23,136 nt of DNA from Bacteroidaceae bacterium (GTDB lineage Bacteria; Bacteroidota; Bacteroidia; Bacteroidales; Bacteroidaceae): contig CAAGKZ010000097.1 in assembly GCA_900770665.1 (NCBI GenBank), positions 1-23,136 of the forward strand. The letters run 5' to 3'. Below, one piece after another: positions 14,301-22,729 of the stretch. The position numbers and the translations under genes were made by a program. How positions within the stretch are numbered: position 1 is the stretch's first letter; each line of letters starts with the position of its first letter. The notes beneath the pieces are model-generated. The model did no database searches. It was not told where the DNA came from and was given only the letters and a program-made list of their open reading frames with translations.

Positions 14301-15730
14301 TTACCCTCAATCATCTTAGGCTGGAACGCCTGGATACCCAGACGGTGAAGTGTCGGCGCACGGTTGAGCAACACTGGGTGACCCTTCATTACGTGCTCGA
14401 GGATGTCCCAGATGATTGGCTCGCGACGGTCAACAATCTTCTTTGCAGACTTGACAGTCTTGACGATACCACGCTCAATGAGCTTGCGGATGATGAATGG
14501 CTTGTAGAGCTCGGCGGCCATAAGCTTTGGCAAACCGCACTCACCCATCTTCAACTCAGGACCAACGACGATTACCGAACGTGCCGAGTAGTCAACACGC
14601 TTACCGAGGAGGTTCTGACGGAAACGTCCCTGCTTACCCTTCAAGCTGTCAGAGAGTGACTTGAGAGGACGGTTGGCATCCGACTTGAGAGCGCTGGCCT
14701 TGCGTGAGTTGTCGAAGAGTGAATCGACAGCCTCCTGCAACATACGCTTCTCGTTACGCAAGATAACCTCGGGAGCCTTGATCTCGATAAGTTTCTTAAG
14801 ACGGTTGTTACGTATGATAACACGACGATAGAGGTCGTTGAGGTCTGATGTAGCAAAACGGCCGCCATCCAGAGGTACCAATGGACGCAACTCGGGAGGT
14901 GTGACAGGGATAACTGTCATAATCATCCACTCGGGGCGGTTGTTGCCGTTTGAAGCAGCCATTGAAGAGCGGAAAGACTCCACTACCTGAAGGCGCTTGA
15001 GAGCCTCGTTCTTGCGCTGCTGCGACATGTCTGTATTTGCACGGTTACGCAGCTCGTATGAGAGCGAATCCAAGTCAATGCGTGCAAGAAGATCCTGGAT
15101 AGCCTCGGCACCCATCTTGGCAATGAACTTGTTGGGGTCATTGTCATCAAGGTACTCGTTGCCCTGTGGCAGGTTATCCATGATTGTGATGTACTCATCC
15201 TCGGTAAGCAACTGATAAGAGTCAACACCGTTGAGTACACTCTCCTTGCCAGACATCTCCTGGCGTGCCTCGTCACCCTTGCGGGCCATTACACCCGGCT
15301 GGATAACGATATATTTCTCGTAGTAGATAACTGCATCGAGACTCTTTGTGGGGAGTCCGAGCAGATAACCTATCTTGTTGGGCAATGAACGGAAGTACCA
15401 GATGTGTGCAACAGGAACAACAAGCTGAATGTGTCCCATGCGCTCACGACGCACCTTCTTCTCTGTAACCATTACACCGCAACGGTCGCAGACAATACCT
15501 TTATAGCGGATGCGCTTGTACTTACCACAGTGGCACTCATAGTCCTTTACCGGACCAAAGATGCGCTCGCAGAACAAACCGTCACGCTCGGGCTTATAGG
15601 TACGGTAGTTGATTGTCTCCGGTTTCAACACCTCTCCACACGAATTACCAAGTATCTCCTGCGGTGAAGCAAGACCGATGGTAATCTTCGAAAAATTAGT
15701 CTTTGTCTTTGATTCTTTTCTAAAAGCCAT
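11387..15730 (-). CDS. rpoC: RNA polymerase beta' subunit
   Basis: The catalytic subunit of RNA polymerase, 1447 residues, a normal length for Bacteroidetes. The N-terminal zinc ribbon has C66, C68, C81 and C84. The catalytic Mg loop NADFDGD is at 490-496. The second zinc site includes C909, C916 and C919, followed by the trigger-loop region with GEPGTQLTLRTFHAGG. The C-terminal part carries SFQETTKVLNEAAI, also standard. It starts 31 bases after rpoB and is surely co-transcribed with it. No break or insertion is seen. Confidence 0.98.
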   Translation of the reverse strand: MAFRKESKTKTNFSKITIGLASPQEILGNSCGEVLKPETINYRTYKPERDGLFCERIFGPVKDYECHCGKYKRIRYKGIVCDRCGVMVTEKKVRRERMGHIQLVVPVAHIWYFRSLPNKIGYLLGLPTKSLDAVIYYEKYIVIQPGVMARKGDEARQEMSGKESVLNGVDSYQLLTEDEYITIMDNLPQGNEYLDDNDPNKFIAKMGAEAIQDLLARIDLDSLSYELRNRANTDMSQQRKNEALKRLQVVESFRSSMAASNGNNRPEWMIMTVIPVTPPELRPLVPLDGGRFATSDLNDLYRRVIIRNNRLKKLIEIKAPEVILRNEKRMLQEAVDSLFDNSRKASALKSDANRPLKSLSDSLKGKQGRFRQNLLGKRVDYSARSVIVVGPELKMGECGLPKLMAAELYKPFIIRKLIERGIVKTVKSAKKIVDRREPIIWDILEHVMKGHPVLLNRAPTLHRLGIQAFQPKMIEGKAIQLHPLACTAFNADFDGDQMAVHLPLSNEAILEAQMLMLQSHNILNPSNGAPITVPSQDMVLGLYYITKLREGAKGSGMTFYGPEEALIAYNQGRVAIHAPVKVMVEDLDENGDYVQVLRETSVGRIIVNQIVPREMGYINQIISKKSLRDIITEVIKRVGVARSAEFLDGIKNLGYQMAFQGGLSFNLDDVIIPKEKEELVRKGNEKVEEILAEYNLGLITDKERYNKVVDEWTHVNADLANVLMKTISADDQGFNSVYMMLDSGARGSKDQIRQLSGMRGLMAKPQKAGSEGAQIIENPILSNFKEGLSVLEYFISSHGARKGLADTALKTADAGYLTRRLVDVSHDVIINEEDCGTLRGLVCTALKNGDETVATLGERIMGRVSVHDVVHPTTGKILVHSGELITEAIADEIENSPIESVEIRSVLTCESKHGVCAKCYGRNLATSRMVEKGEAVGVIAAQSIGEPGTQLTLRTFHAGGTAANIAADATIRAKHASRLKFEELRTVDTVEPDGTPVKIVVSRLSEVRFIDINTGIVLSSHNIPYGSKLYAGEDEVVEKGKVIASWDPFNAVIVTEVAGKVEFESVIENITYKVDVDESTGLHEIVIIESKDKNKIPTIHINDENGTSLHNYNLPVGGHVVVEDGDVLKAGDVIVKIPRVFGSAGDITGGLPRVTELFEARNPSNPAVVSEIDGEVTMGKVKRGNREIVVTSKVGDVKKYLVALSKQILVQDGDYVRAGTPLSDGAVTPSDILAIKGPTAVQEYIVNEAQDVYRSQGVKINDKHFEIIVRQMMRKVQIDEPGDTRFLELQVVDKLQFQEENDRIWGKKVVVDAGDSENLKAGQIITTRKLRDENSMLKRRDLKPVVSRDAKPATSTQILQGITRAALQTQSFMSAASFQETTKVLNEAAINMKSDNLLGMKENVICGHLIPAGTGQREFNKIVVLSKEEYERAQANKRTVLDFSDDE

Positions 15731-15761
15731 AGTTTTATATTGACAAACGTGAAGGAATTAT

Positions 15762-18700
15762 TTATTCAAACGAAATACTCAAGCCAAGACCACGAAGCTC
15801 ATGCAAAAGCACATTGAGTGATTCGGGGATACCCGGTGTTGGCATTGGGTCGCCCTTGACGATAGCCTCGTATGCCTTTGAGCGGCCTACAACATCGTCC
15901 GACTTGATTGTCAGAATCTCCTGAAGGATATGTGCTGCACCGAAAGCCTCGAGTGCCCAAACCTCCATCTCTCCGAAACGCTGACCACCGAACTGTGCCT
16001 TACCACCGAGTGGCTGCTGGGTGATGAGTGAGTAAGGACCGATTGAACGTGCGTGCATCTTGTCCTCAACCATGTGACCGAGCTTCAGCATGTAGCTGAC
16101 ACCCACTGTTGCAGGCTGGTCGAAACGGTCACCTGTACCACCATCGTAGAGGTATGTCTTACCATAGCGTGGAATACCGGCCTTGTCAGTCCATGTGCAG
16201 AGGTCATCAAGTTTTGCACCGTCAAAGATTGGAGTAGCAAACTTAACGCCAAGCTCCTTACCTGCACGGCCAAGAACTGTCTCGAAAATCTGACCGATGT
16301 TCATACGTGAAGGCACACCCAGAGGGTTAAGGATAATATCCACAGGAGTACCATCCTCGAGGAACGGCATATCCTCCTGACGTACGACGCGTGACACGAT
16401 ACCCTTGTTACCGTGGCGACCCGCCATCTTGTCACCCACACCAATCTTACGTTTCTTGGCAATGTAAACCTTTGCCATCTTCATTGTACCCGAAGGAAGC
16501 TCATCACCGATTGTAAGAGCGAACTTCTCGCGCTTAACCTCTGCATCAAGTTCCTTGTACTTATGTATGAAGTTGATGATGAGTGAACGGATGAGGTCGT
16601 TTGTGTGTGCATCGGCAGTCCACTTGCTCAGCTGAACAGCTGTGTAGTCAAGAGCCTCGAGCTCGGGACGTGTAAACTTGGCACCCTTTGCAATGAGTTC
16701 TGTACCCATGAAGTCCTTTACACCCTGTGAAACGCGTCCGTTGACAAGTTTCAAGAGCTTTTCGATAAGGATTTCCTTGAGGGCATCAACCTTCTTCTGG
16801 AACTCGTCATCAATCTTTGGCAACTTAGCCTTGTCGGCCATCTTCGCCGAACGTGTCTTCTCGGCACGCTGGAAGAGACGACGACCGATAACAACACCTT
16901 GGAGTGATGGTGAAGCCTTGAGTGATGCATCCTTCACATCACCGGCCTTGTCACCGAAGATTGCACGGAGCAACTTCTCCTCAGGTGTCGGGTCAGACTC
17001 ACCCTTAGGTGTAATCTTACCGATAATAATATCGCCGGGCTTAACGTAGGCACCCACGCGGATGATACCGTTCTTGTCGAGGTCCTTTGTAGCATCCTCG
17101 CTCACGTTTGGAATATCATCGGTGAACTCCTCCATACCACGTTTTGTCTCACGAACCTCCAAAGAGAGCTCGTCAACGTGTACAGATGTGAGGACGTCCT
17201 CGCGTACCACCTTCTCATTAAGCACAATAGCATCCTCATAGTTGTAACCCTTCCAAGGCATGTAAGCAACAAGGAGGTTCTTACCAAGAGCAAGCTCGCC
17301 GGCCTGTGTAGAGTAACCCTCGGTGAGGATGTCACCGGCCTTTACTCTCTGACCCTTGTCGCAGATTGGACGAAGGTCAATAGTCATATTCTGGTTTGTA
17401 CGACGGAACTTTGGAATGATATACTCCTTTGTAGCAGGCTCGAAGCTTACAAACTCCTCCTCCTCGGTGCGGTCGTATCTGATAACAATCTTTGAAGCAT
17501 CAACGAACTCAATTACACCATCGCCCTCGGCAACAATCTGAGTACGTGAATCCTCAACAAGCTGTTTCTCGAAACCGGTACCCACGATAGGAGCCTCGGT
17601 TGTCAAGAGGGGAACTGCCTGGCGCATCATGTTCGATCCCATAAGCGCACGGTTGGCATCGTCATGCTCAAGGAAAGGAATGAGTGATGCAGCAATTGAG
17701 GCAATCTGCTGTGGAGAGACGTCCATAAGTTCAACGCGAGCAGGCTCAACAACAGGATAATCGGCATCCTGGCGTGTCTTTACCTTCTTGAGGATGAAGT
17801 TACCGTTCTCATCAAGCGGAGCGTTACCCTGGGCAATGATCTTGCCCTCCTCCTCTTCAGCTGTATAATATACAACGTTCTTGTTGTCAATGTCCACCTT
17901 GCAGTTCGCTACCGAACGATAAGGAGTAACAATGAAACCAAGTTCGTTAATCTTTGCATAGATACAGAGTGATGAAATCAAACCAATGTTCGGACCCTCA
18001 GGAGTCTCGATAGGACAGAGACGGCCATAATGAGTGTAGTGAACGTCACGAACCTCGAAGCCAGCACGGTCACGTGAAAGACCGCCGGGACCGAGAGCCG
18101 AGAGACGACGCTTGTGAGTAATCTCGGCAAGCGGGTTGGTCTGGTCCATGAACTGTGACAACGCGTTTGTACCAAAGAAGGTGTTGATTACAGCCGAAAC
18201 AGTCTTTGCATTGATGAGGTCTGTTGGAGTGAACACCTCGTTGTCACGAACGTTCATTCTCTCACGGATGGTACGTGCCATACGCGCAAGACCTATTGCA
18301 AACTGGTTCGAGAGCTGCTCGCCTACTGTACGTACACGACGGTTGCTCAAGTGGTCGATATCATCGACTGTAGCCATTGAGTTCACAAGACCAATGAGGT
18401 ACTTGATAATCTCAATGATATCCTCTTTTGTCAACACCCTTACATCCATGTCGGTAGAAAGACCGAGTTTGCGGTTGATGCGGTAACGGCCAACATCACC
18501 CAAGTCGTAACGCTTCTCCGAGAAGAAGAGGTTGTTGATTACCTCGCGGGCACTTGCATCATCGGCAGGGTCCGCATTGCGCAACAATTTGAAGATACTG
18601 TCAACAGCATCCTTCTCAGAGTTGCTTGTATCTTTGTCAAGCGTGTTGAAAATCAATGAATAGTCAACAGCATTGGGATCGTCATTCTCTTTGTGCAGAA

Positions 18701-19580
18701 GAATTGTGTCAACACCGCTGTCAAGGATACGGTCAACGAGTTCCTGGTCGAGAACTGTGCCTCGCTCCACAACAACCTCGCTACGCTCGATTGATACAAC
18801 CTCACCGGTATCTGCATCAACGAAATCCTCCTGCTGTGTCTTTACAACACGACCGGCCATCTTGCGGCCAAGTACCTTCTTCATGCTTGTCTTTGTCACC
18901 TTGTACTCCTCGGCAAGGTCGAATATCTCAAGGATATCCTTGTCGCTATCGAAACCGATAGCACGCAAAAGAGTAGTTACAGGCAACTTCTTCTTACGAT
19001 CAATATACGCATACATGACATTGTTGATGTCAGTTGCGAACTCAATCCAAGAGCCCTTGAATGGGATGATACGTGCTGAATACAAAGGTGTACCGTTTGC
19101 GTGTACGCTCTGTCCGAAGAACACACCCGGTGAACGGTGCAACTGAGATACCACAACGCGCTCAGCACCATTGATAATGAAAGTACCCTGCTTTGTCATG
19201 TAAGGGATAGGTCCAAGGAACACATCCTGAATGACAGTATCAAAATCCTCGTGATCGGGATCGGTACAATAAAGTTTCAACTTTGCCTTGAGTGGAACAC
19301 TATAGGTCAAACCGCGCTCCAAGCACTCGGCTATAGAGTAACGGGGTGGATCAATATAATAGTCCAGGAATTCCAGAACGAAATTGTTCCTCGTATCGGT
19401 GATAGGGAAGTTTTCCGCGAAGACCTTGTAAAGGCCATCGTTCACACGTTTTTCGGGAGGAGTATCAAGCTGGAGGAAATCCTCGAACGATTTCAATTGT
19501 ACTTCCAAAAAGTCCGGACAAGGCATTGGATCTTTTATAGAAGCAAAGTTAATTCTTTGATTATCAGTTTTTAACGACAT
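15762..19580 (-). CDS. rpoB: RNA polymerase beta subunit
   Basis: The beta subunit of RNA polymerase, 1272 residues from the ATG at 19580 (MSLKTDNQRINFAS). An in-frame start at 19622 would add 14 residues (MCVKRK...), but it overlaps the hairpin region and is unlike RpoB N-termini, so it is rejected. The rifampicin-binding cluster reads SQFMDQTNPL...THKRRLSALGPGG with D479, H489 and S494, the positions equivalent to E. coli D516, H526 and S531, all of the sensitive type. GDKMAGRHGNKG is at 1049-1060. It is preceded by an intergenic region with two hairpins after rplL and followed closely by rpoC. Confidence 0.98.
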   Translation of the reverse strand: MSLKTDNQRINFASIKDPMPCPDFLEVQLKSFEDFLQLDTPPEKRVNDGLYKVFAENFPITDTRNNFVLEFLDYYIDPPRYSIAECLERGLTYSVPLKAKLKLYCTDPDHEDFDTVIQDVFLGPIPYMTKQGTFIINGAERVVVSQLHRSPGVFFGQSVHANGTPLYSARIIPFKGSWIEFATDINNVMYAYIDRKKKLPVTTLLRAIGFDSDKDILEIFDLAEEYKVTKTSMKKVLGRKMAGRVVKTQQEDFVDADTGEVVSIERSEVVVERGTVLDQELVDRILDSGVDTILLHKENDDPNAVDYSLIFNTLDKDTSNSEKDAVDSIFKLLRNADPADDASAREVINNLFFSEKRYDLGDVGRYRINRKLGLSTDMDVRVLTKEDIIEIIKYLIGLVNSMATVDDIDHLSNRRVRTVGEQLSNQFAIGLARMARTIRERMNVRDNEVFTPTDLINAKTVSAVINTFFGTNALSQFMDQTNPLAEITHKRRLSALGPGGLSRDRAGFEVRDVHYTHYGRLCPIETPEGPNIGLISSLCIYAKINELGFIVTPYRSVANCKVDIDNKNVVYYTAEEEEGKIIAQGNAPLDENGNFILKKVKTRQDADYPVVEPARVELMDVSPQQIASIAASLIPFLEHDDANRALMGSNMMRQAVPLLTTEAPIVGTGFEKQLVEDSRTQIVAEGDGVIEFVDASKIVIRYDRTEEEEFVSFEPATKEYIIPKFRRTNQNMTIDLRPICDKGQRVKAGDILTEGYSTQAGELALGKNLLVAYMPWKGYNYEDAIVLNEKVVREDVLTSVHVDELSLEVRETKRGMEEFTDDIPNVSEDATKDLDKNGIIRVGAYVKPGDIIIGKITPKGESDPTPEEKLLRAIFGDKAGDVKDASLKASPSLQGVVIGRRLFQRAEKTRSAKMADKAKLPKIDDEFQKKVDALKEILIEKLLKLVNGRVSQGVKDFMGTELIAKGAKFTRPELEALDYTAVQLSKWTADAHTNDLIRSLIINFIHKYKELDAEVKREKFALTIGDELPSGTMKMAKVYIAKKRKIGVGDKMAGRHGNKGIVSRVVRQEDMPFLEDGTPVDIILNPLGVPSRMNIGQIFETVLGRAGKELGVKFATPIFDGAKLDDLCTWTDKAGIPRYGKTYLYDGGTGDRFDQPATVGVSYMLKLGHMVEDKMHARSIGPYSLITQQPLGGKAQFGGQRFGEMEVWALEAFGAAHILQEILTIKSDDVVGRSKAYEAIVKGDPMPTPGIPESLNVLLHELRGLGLSISFE

Positions 19581-19624
19581 TGTGGTAAATGTTTTATAAC
19601 TTACTTTTCTTTTTACGCACAAAA

Positions 19625-19675
19625 GGTTAAGAACCCTTTTATCGGGTTCTTAACCATTGTACCCTTGTGCAGGGT
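19625..19675 (-). terminator. Two hairpins between rplL and rpoB (probable attenuator)
   Basis: A 12-bp perfect stem (19625-19636 with 19644-19655, 7-base loop) is followed on minus by TTTTGTGCG. Just upstream in the transcript is a smaller hairpin, ACCCT/AGGGT, at 19661-19675. No promoter consensus is seen in the gap, so rpoBC is probably read through from rplL. The hairpins could lower rpoB expression relative to the ribosomal proteins or guide mRNA cutting, as in the E. coli rplL–rpoB gap. Confidence 0.6.
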
Positions 19676-19685
19676 TTGGGTGGGC

Positions 19686-20060
19686 TTACTTAATCTCAAC
19701 CTCAGCACCAGACTCCTCGATAGTCTTCTTCAAAGACTCAGCCTCTGCCTTAGGAAGACCCTCCTTAAGAACGCTAGGAGCAGCGTCTACGAGGTCCTTA
19801 GCCTCCTTCAAACCAAGACCACAAGCCTCCTTAACAGCCTTTACAACTGCGAGCTTCTGAGCACCTGCGCTCTTCAAAACAACGTCAAACGCTGTCTTCT
19901 CCTCCTCAGCAGCAGCACCGGCTGCAGCAGGAGCAGCAACAGCAACAGCTGCAGCAGCGGGTTCGATACCATATTCTTCTTTAAGGATTGTTGCAAGTTC
20001 GTTAACGTCTTTTACTGTAAGGTTAACCAATTCTTCTGCAAGAGCTTTCAAATCTGCCAT
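19686..20060 (-). CDS. rplL: Ribosomal protein L7/L12
   Basis: Stalk protein of the large ribosomal subunit that recruits translation factors, 124 residues. The N-terminal dimerisation helix region is 1-33, followed by the Ala-rich hinge at about 35-50. The C-terminal domain has FDVVLKSAGAQKLAVVKAVKE and GLGLKEAKDLVDAAP, the factor-binding surface. It lies 44 bases after rplJ in the standard order and is followed by the hairpin pair before rpoB. Confidence 0.98.
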   Translation of the reverse strand: MADLKALAEELVNLTVKDVNELATILKEEYGIEPAAAAVAVAAPAAAGAAAEEEKTAFDVVLKSAGAQKLAVVKAVKEACGLGLKEAKDLVDAAPSVLKEGLPKAEAESLKKTIEESGAEVEIK

Positions 20061-20104
20061 ATTCGTATAAATTTAAATTGTTTTTACTAATTGAATTTTG
20101 ATTA

Positions 20105-20620
20105 TTATCTTTCACCGAGTGTCTTAAGAACTCCGTGGATGGTATTACCACCTGATTGAAGAGCTGAAACAACATTCTTGATCGGTGACTGCAGCAATGC
20201 CACAACCTCAGCGATAAGTTCGTTCTTGCTCTTGATGTTGATAAGAGCCTCAAGCTGCTCTGCACCAACGTAGAAGCTTTCCTCAGCGTATGCACCCTTG
20301 AGAGCAGGAATCTCACCCTTACCGGCAACATCCTTGATCAATTTTGCAGGTACATTAGCAGTATTGCAAAGCAAAAGAGCTGTTGTTCCTTTGAGGCAAG
20401 GATAGAGAGGTGAGAAATCAACCTCGGCAGCCTCGAACGCCTTCTTGAGAAGAGTGTTCTTGACTACAAGCATCTTTACCTCCTGCTTATAGCACTTAGC
20501 ACGCATTGCATTTGTAGCAGCTGCGTTCATAGCAGTTACATCTACCAAGTAGAAGTGTGCATATTCCTTAATAACGTCACCAATGTGAGCAATAGAATTA
20601 ACTTTATCTTCCTTCTTCAT
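20105..20620 (-). CDS. rplJ: Ribosomal protein L10
   Basis: Base of the ribosomal stalk, 171 residues, which binds L7/L12 dimers through its C-terminal helix. The conserved N-terminal half is clear (MKKEDKVNSIAHIGDVIKEY, then AMRAKCYKQEVKMLVVKNTLLKKA). Only 13 bases separate it from rplA, so the long L10 leader used for feedback in E. coli is not present between these genes. Any control must lie inside rplA or further upstream. Confidence 0.97.
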   Translation of the reverse strand: MKKEDKVNSIAHIGDVIKEYAHFYLVDVTAMNAAATNAMRAKCYKQEVKMLVVKNTLLKKAFEAAEVDFSPLYPCLKGTTALLLCNTANVPAKLIKDVAGKGEIPALKGAYAEESFYVGAEQLEALINIKSKNELIAEVVALLQSPIKNVVSALQSGGNTIHGVLKTLGER

Positions 20621-20633
20621 AGTTCATCCGGGA

Positions 20634-21326
20634 TTAGTCGATTGACTTAGGATCTATGCGAAGACCCTTGCTCATCGTTGTTGATAGGAATACACTCTTA
20701 ACATATGTACCTTTCGCTGTTGAAGGTTTGAGCTTGTGGATTGTAGCCATAAACTCCTTAACGTTAGCGATGATAGCATCGGGTGTGAACGAAGCCTTAC
20801 CGATAGAAGCGTGTACAATACCCGCCTTGTCTACCTTGAAGTCGATCTTACCCTGCTTAACCTCTTTAACAGCCTTTGGTATATCCATAGTAACGGTACC
20901 GCTCTTTGGGTTTGGCATCAATCCGCGAGGACCGAGCACACGACCGAGCGCACCTAATTTACCCATAATGGACGGCATTATGATGATGATGTCGATATCC
21001 GTCCAACCACCTTTGATCTTCTCGATATATTCGTCAAGACCAACATAGTCAGCACCGGCCGCTTTTGCAGCTTCTTCCACATCGGGAGTACACAAGCAAA
21101 GAACGCGAACCTCTTTACCGGTACCACTTGGGAGAGAAACAACGCCTCTCACCATCTGGTTTGCCTTACGAGGGTCAACGCCAAGGCGTACATCGATATC
21201 CACTGATGCATCGAACTTTGTGAAAGTAATCTCCTTCAACAATTCGACAGCCTCTGTCAATGGATAGGATTTAGCTGTGTCAACTTTAGCGGCTGCTAAC
21301 TTTTGATTTTTTGTCAGTTTACCCAT
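20634..21326 (-). CDS. rplA: Ribosomal protein L1
   Basis: L1 stalk protein of the large subunit, 230 residues, and in many bacteria the feedback repressor of the rplK-rplA unit. Typical blocks are DASVDIDVRLGVDPRKANQ (residues 39-57), GRVLGPRGLMPNPKSGTV and KAGIVHASIGKASF. It starts 14 bases after rplK. Confidence 0.97.
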   Translation of the reverse strand: MGKLTKNQKLAAAKVDTAKSYPLTEAVELLKEITFTKFDASVDIDVRLGVDPRKANQMVRGVVSLPSGTGKEVRVLCLCTPDVEEAAKAAGADYVGLDEYIEKIKGGWTDIDIIIIMPSIMGKLGALGRVLGPRGLMPNPKSGTVTMDIPKAVKEVKQGKIDFKVDKAGIVHASIGKASFTPDAIIANVKEFMATIHKLKPSTAKGTYVKSVFLSTTMSKGLRIDPKSID

Positions 21327-21340
21327 TCTAGTCTAAATTT

Positions 21341-21784
21341 TTAATTGTTTCCGGGAAAAGTTCCACTTACACTGATACCCATACTTCTCGCTGTACCTGC
21401 AACCATCTTCATGGCAGCCTCTACAGTAAAGCAGTTCAAGTCGGGCATTTTCTCTTTCGCAATAGCCTCAACCTGCTCCCATGTGATGGTAGCAACCTTT
21501 TTGCGGTTAGGCTCTGCAGATCCACCCTTGATCTTAGCTGCTTCGAGCAACTGGATCGCTACAGGAGGAGTCTTTACGACGAAATCGAATGACTTGTCTG
21601 CGTAGTAAGTAATGATAACAGGCAAAACTTTTCCGGCCTTATCCTGGGTTCTGGCATTAAACGCCTTGCAGAATTCCATAATGTTGATACCCTTAGAACC
21701 CAACGCAGGGCCTACTGGGGGTGATGGATTTGCTGCGCCACCTTTAATCTGTAACTTGATAAGTCCAGCAATTTCTTTTGCCAT
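21341..21784 (-). CDS. rplK: Ribosomal protein L11
   Basis: GTPase-centre protein of the large subunit, 147 residues. The N-terminal domain has GGAANPSPPVGPALGSKGIN (15-34), the proline-rich segment where thiostrepton-type drugs act. The C-terminal RNA-binding domain has MVAGTARSMGISV. It follows a 53-base gap after nusG that contains a hairpin and a T-rich stretch on minus. Confidence 0.98.
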   Translation of the reverse strand: MAKEIAGLIKLQIKGGAANPSPPVGPALGSKGINIMEFCKAFNARTQDKAGKVLPVIITYYADKSFDFVVKTPPVAIQLLEAAKIKGGSAEPNRKKVATITWEQVEAIAKEKMPDLNCFTVEAAMKMVAGTARSMGISVSGTFPGNN

Positions 21785-21816
21785 TGTAAAAAAAATCTAT
21801 AAAATTAACAACAATT

Positions 21817-21843
21817 GAGTGATGTGTGGAAGCCGCATCACTC
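21817..21843 (-). terminator. Hairpin between nusG and rplK (possible attenuator)
   Basis: GAGTGATG (21817-21824) pairs with CATCACTC (21836-21843), overlapping the nusG stop, with an 11-base loop. On minus it is followed by A/T-rich sequence ending in a run of T before the rplK ATG. It could be a partial terminator or part of the L1 target in the rplK leader. Confidence 0.4.
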
Positions 21844-22380
21844 TTTATCAACTTGCATGTAACCTAAATCTACAGGAGTTGAACGACCGAAGATCTTAAC
21901 CATAACCTTCAAACGTTTCTTCTCTGTATTAATCTCTTCGATAACACCATTGAAGCCCGAGAAAGGACCGGTGTTAACCTTAACCACCTCACCGATTGCA
22001 AACTCCAAGAGGCTCTCGTCCGAAGTCTCCTGCAATTCATCGACAGTACCAAGAATACGGTTTATTTCGGCCTGACGGATTGGAGTAGGCTCGTCCATAC
22101 CACCCAAGAAACCAAGCACATTAGGGGTATTGCGCAACAGGTAAGCGATATCGCCTACCAATTCAGCCTCAACAAGAACATAACCGGAAAGATATGGTTT
22201 TTCCTTCACGATGCGCTTACCATTGCGCACCTGAACTACTTTTTCAGTCGGAATAAGAACTTGCGTAACCTTATCGGTGAGACCACGGAGTTTTACATCT
22301 GTTTCAATGTACTCCTTGACTTTTGCCTCCTTACCGCTAATGGCACGCAAGACATACCATTTTTTATTGCTATCAGCCAT
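21838..22380 (-). CDS. nusG: Transcription elongation/antitermination factor NusG
   Basis: Binds RNA polymerase and links it to Rho or the ribosome. The protein has 180 residues, the normal size. The NGN domain (about 8-115) starts KKWYVLRAISGKEAKVKEYIE and includes PYLSGYVLVEAEL. The KOW domain (about 125-175) has GEVVKVNTGPFSGFNGVIEEI. It lies 12 bases after secE. Confidence 0.97.
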   Translation of the reverse strand: MADSNKKWYVLRAISGKEAKVKEYIETDVKLRGLTDKVTQVLIPTEKVVQVRNGKRIVKEKPYLSGYVLVEAELVGDIAYLLRNTPNVLGFLGGMDEPTPIRQAEINRILGTVDELQETSDESLLEFAIGEVVKVNTGPFSGFNGVIEEINTEKKRLKVMVKIFGRSTPVDLGYMQVDKE

Positions 22381-22392
22381 TTTGACTACAGT

Positions 22393-22584
22393 TTACGATG
22401 GATATACGATTTTTGCAACCAGCTCAAAGAGCTTGTCCATTCCAAACACAACCAGAGCCAATACCAGTGACGATACAAACACAAGAATTGCTTGGCTCGA
22501 GAGTTGTTTTGCGGTCGGCCAAGTTGTCTTATGCACGAGCTCATTGTAAGAATCCTTACAATAGTTAACAAATTTTGTCAGCAT
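22393..22584 (-). CDS. secE: Preprotein translocase subunit SecE
   Basis: Small membrane subunit of the SecYEG channel, 63 residues, the minimal one-helix form. An amphipathic N-terminal segment includes SYNELVHKTTWPT, the conserved W-P motif. One membrane helix follows at about 32-55 (AILVFVSSLVLALVVFGMDK). It starts 14 bases after tRNA-Trp. Confidence 0.95.
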   Translation of the reverse strand: MLTKFVNYCKDSYNELVHKTTWPTAKQLSSQAILVFVSSLVLALVVFGMDKLFELVAKIVYPS

Positions 22585-22598
22585 AATTATTTATTTTA

Positions 22599-22674
22599 TG
22601 GCACGGGAAGAGAGGCTCGAACTCCCGACACCTGGTTTTGGAGACCAGTGCTCTACCAACTGAGCTATTCCCGT
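22599..22674 (-). tRNA. tRNA-Trp (anticodon CCA)
   Basis: A complete cloverleaf on minus. The acceptor stem is ACGGGAA/TTCCCGT, the anticodon loop CTCCAAA gives CCA, the T loop is TTCGAGC, and the discriminator is G. Unlike tRNA-Ala in this window the CCA tail is encoded. It lies between tuf and secE, the common order in Bacteroidetes, and is probably cut out of the tuf–secE transcript. Confidence 0.96.
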
Positions 22675-22679
22675 AAGTA

Positions 22680-22699
22680 CCGGTTCCCGAAGGAACCGG
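22680..22699 (-). other. UUCG hairpin between tuf and tRNA-Trp
   Basis: An 8-bp perfect stem, CCGGTTCC/GGAACCGG, closed by a TTCG tetraloop on minus, ends 5 bases before the tRNA 5' end. There is no T tract after it in the direction of transcription, so it looks more like a processing or mRNA-protecting structure for tuf than a full terminator. Confidence 0.6.
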
Positions 22700-22729
22700 A
22701 TTTTTATTGTTTAGGCGTAACTACCTTGA

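Noticed and set aside
18100..18165. Possible rifampicin-resistance change in rpoB
   Set aside because: The D, H and S positions equivalent to E. coli 516, 526 and 531 are all of the sensitive type.
19581..19622. Longer rpoB start giving an extra MCVKRKVSYKTFTT
   Set aside because: The added residues do not resemble RpoB N-termini, and the ATG at 19580 gives the expected MSLKTDNQRINFAS beginning.
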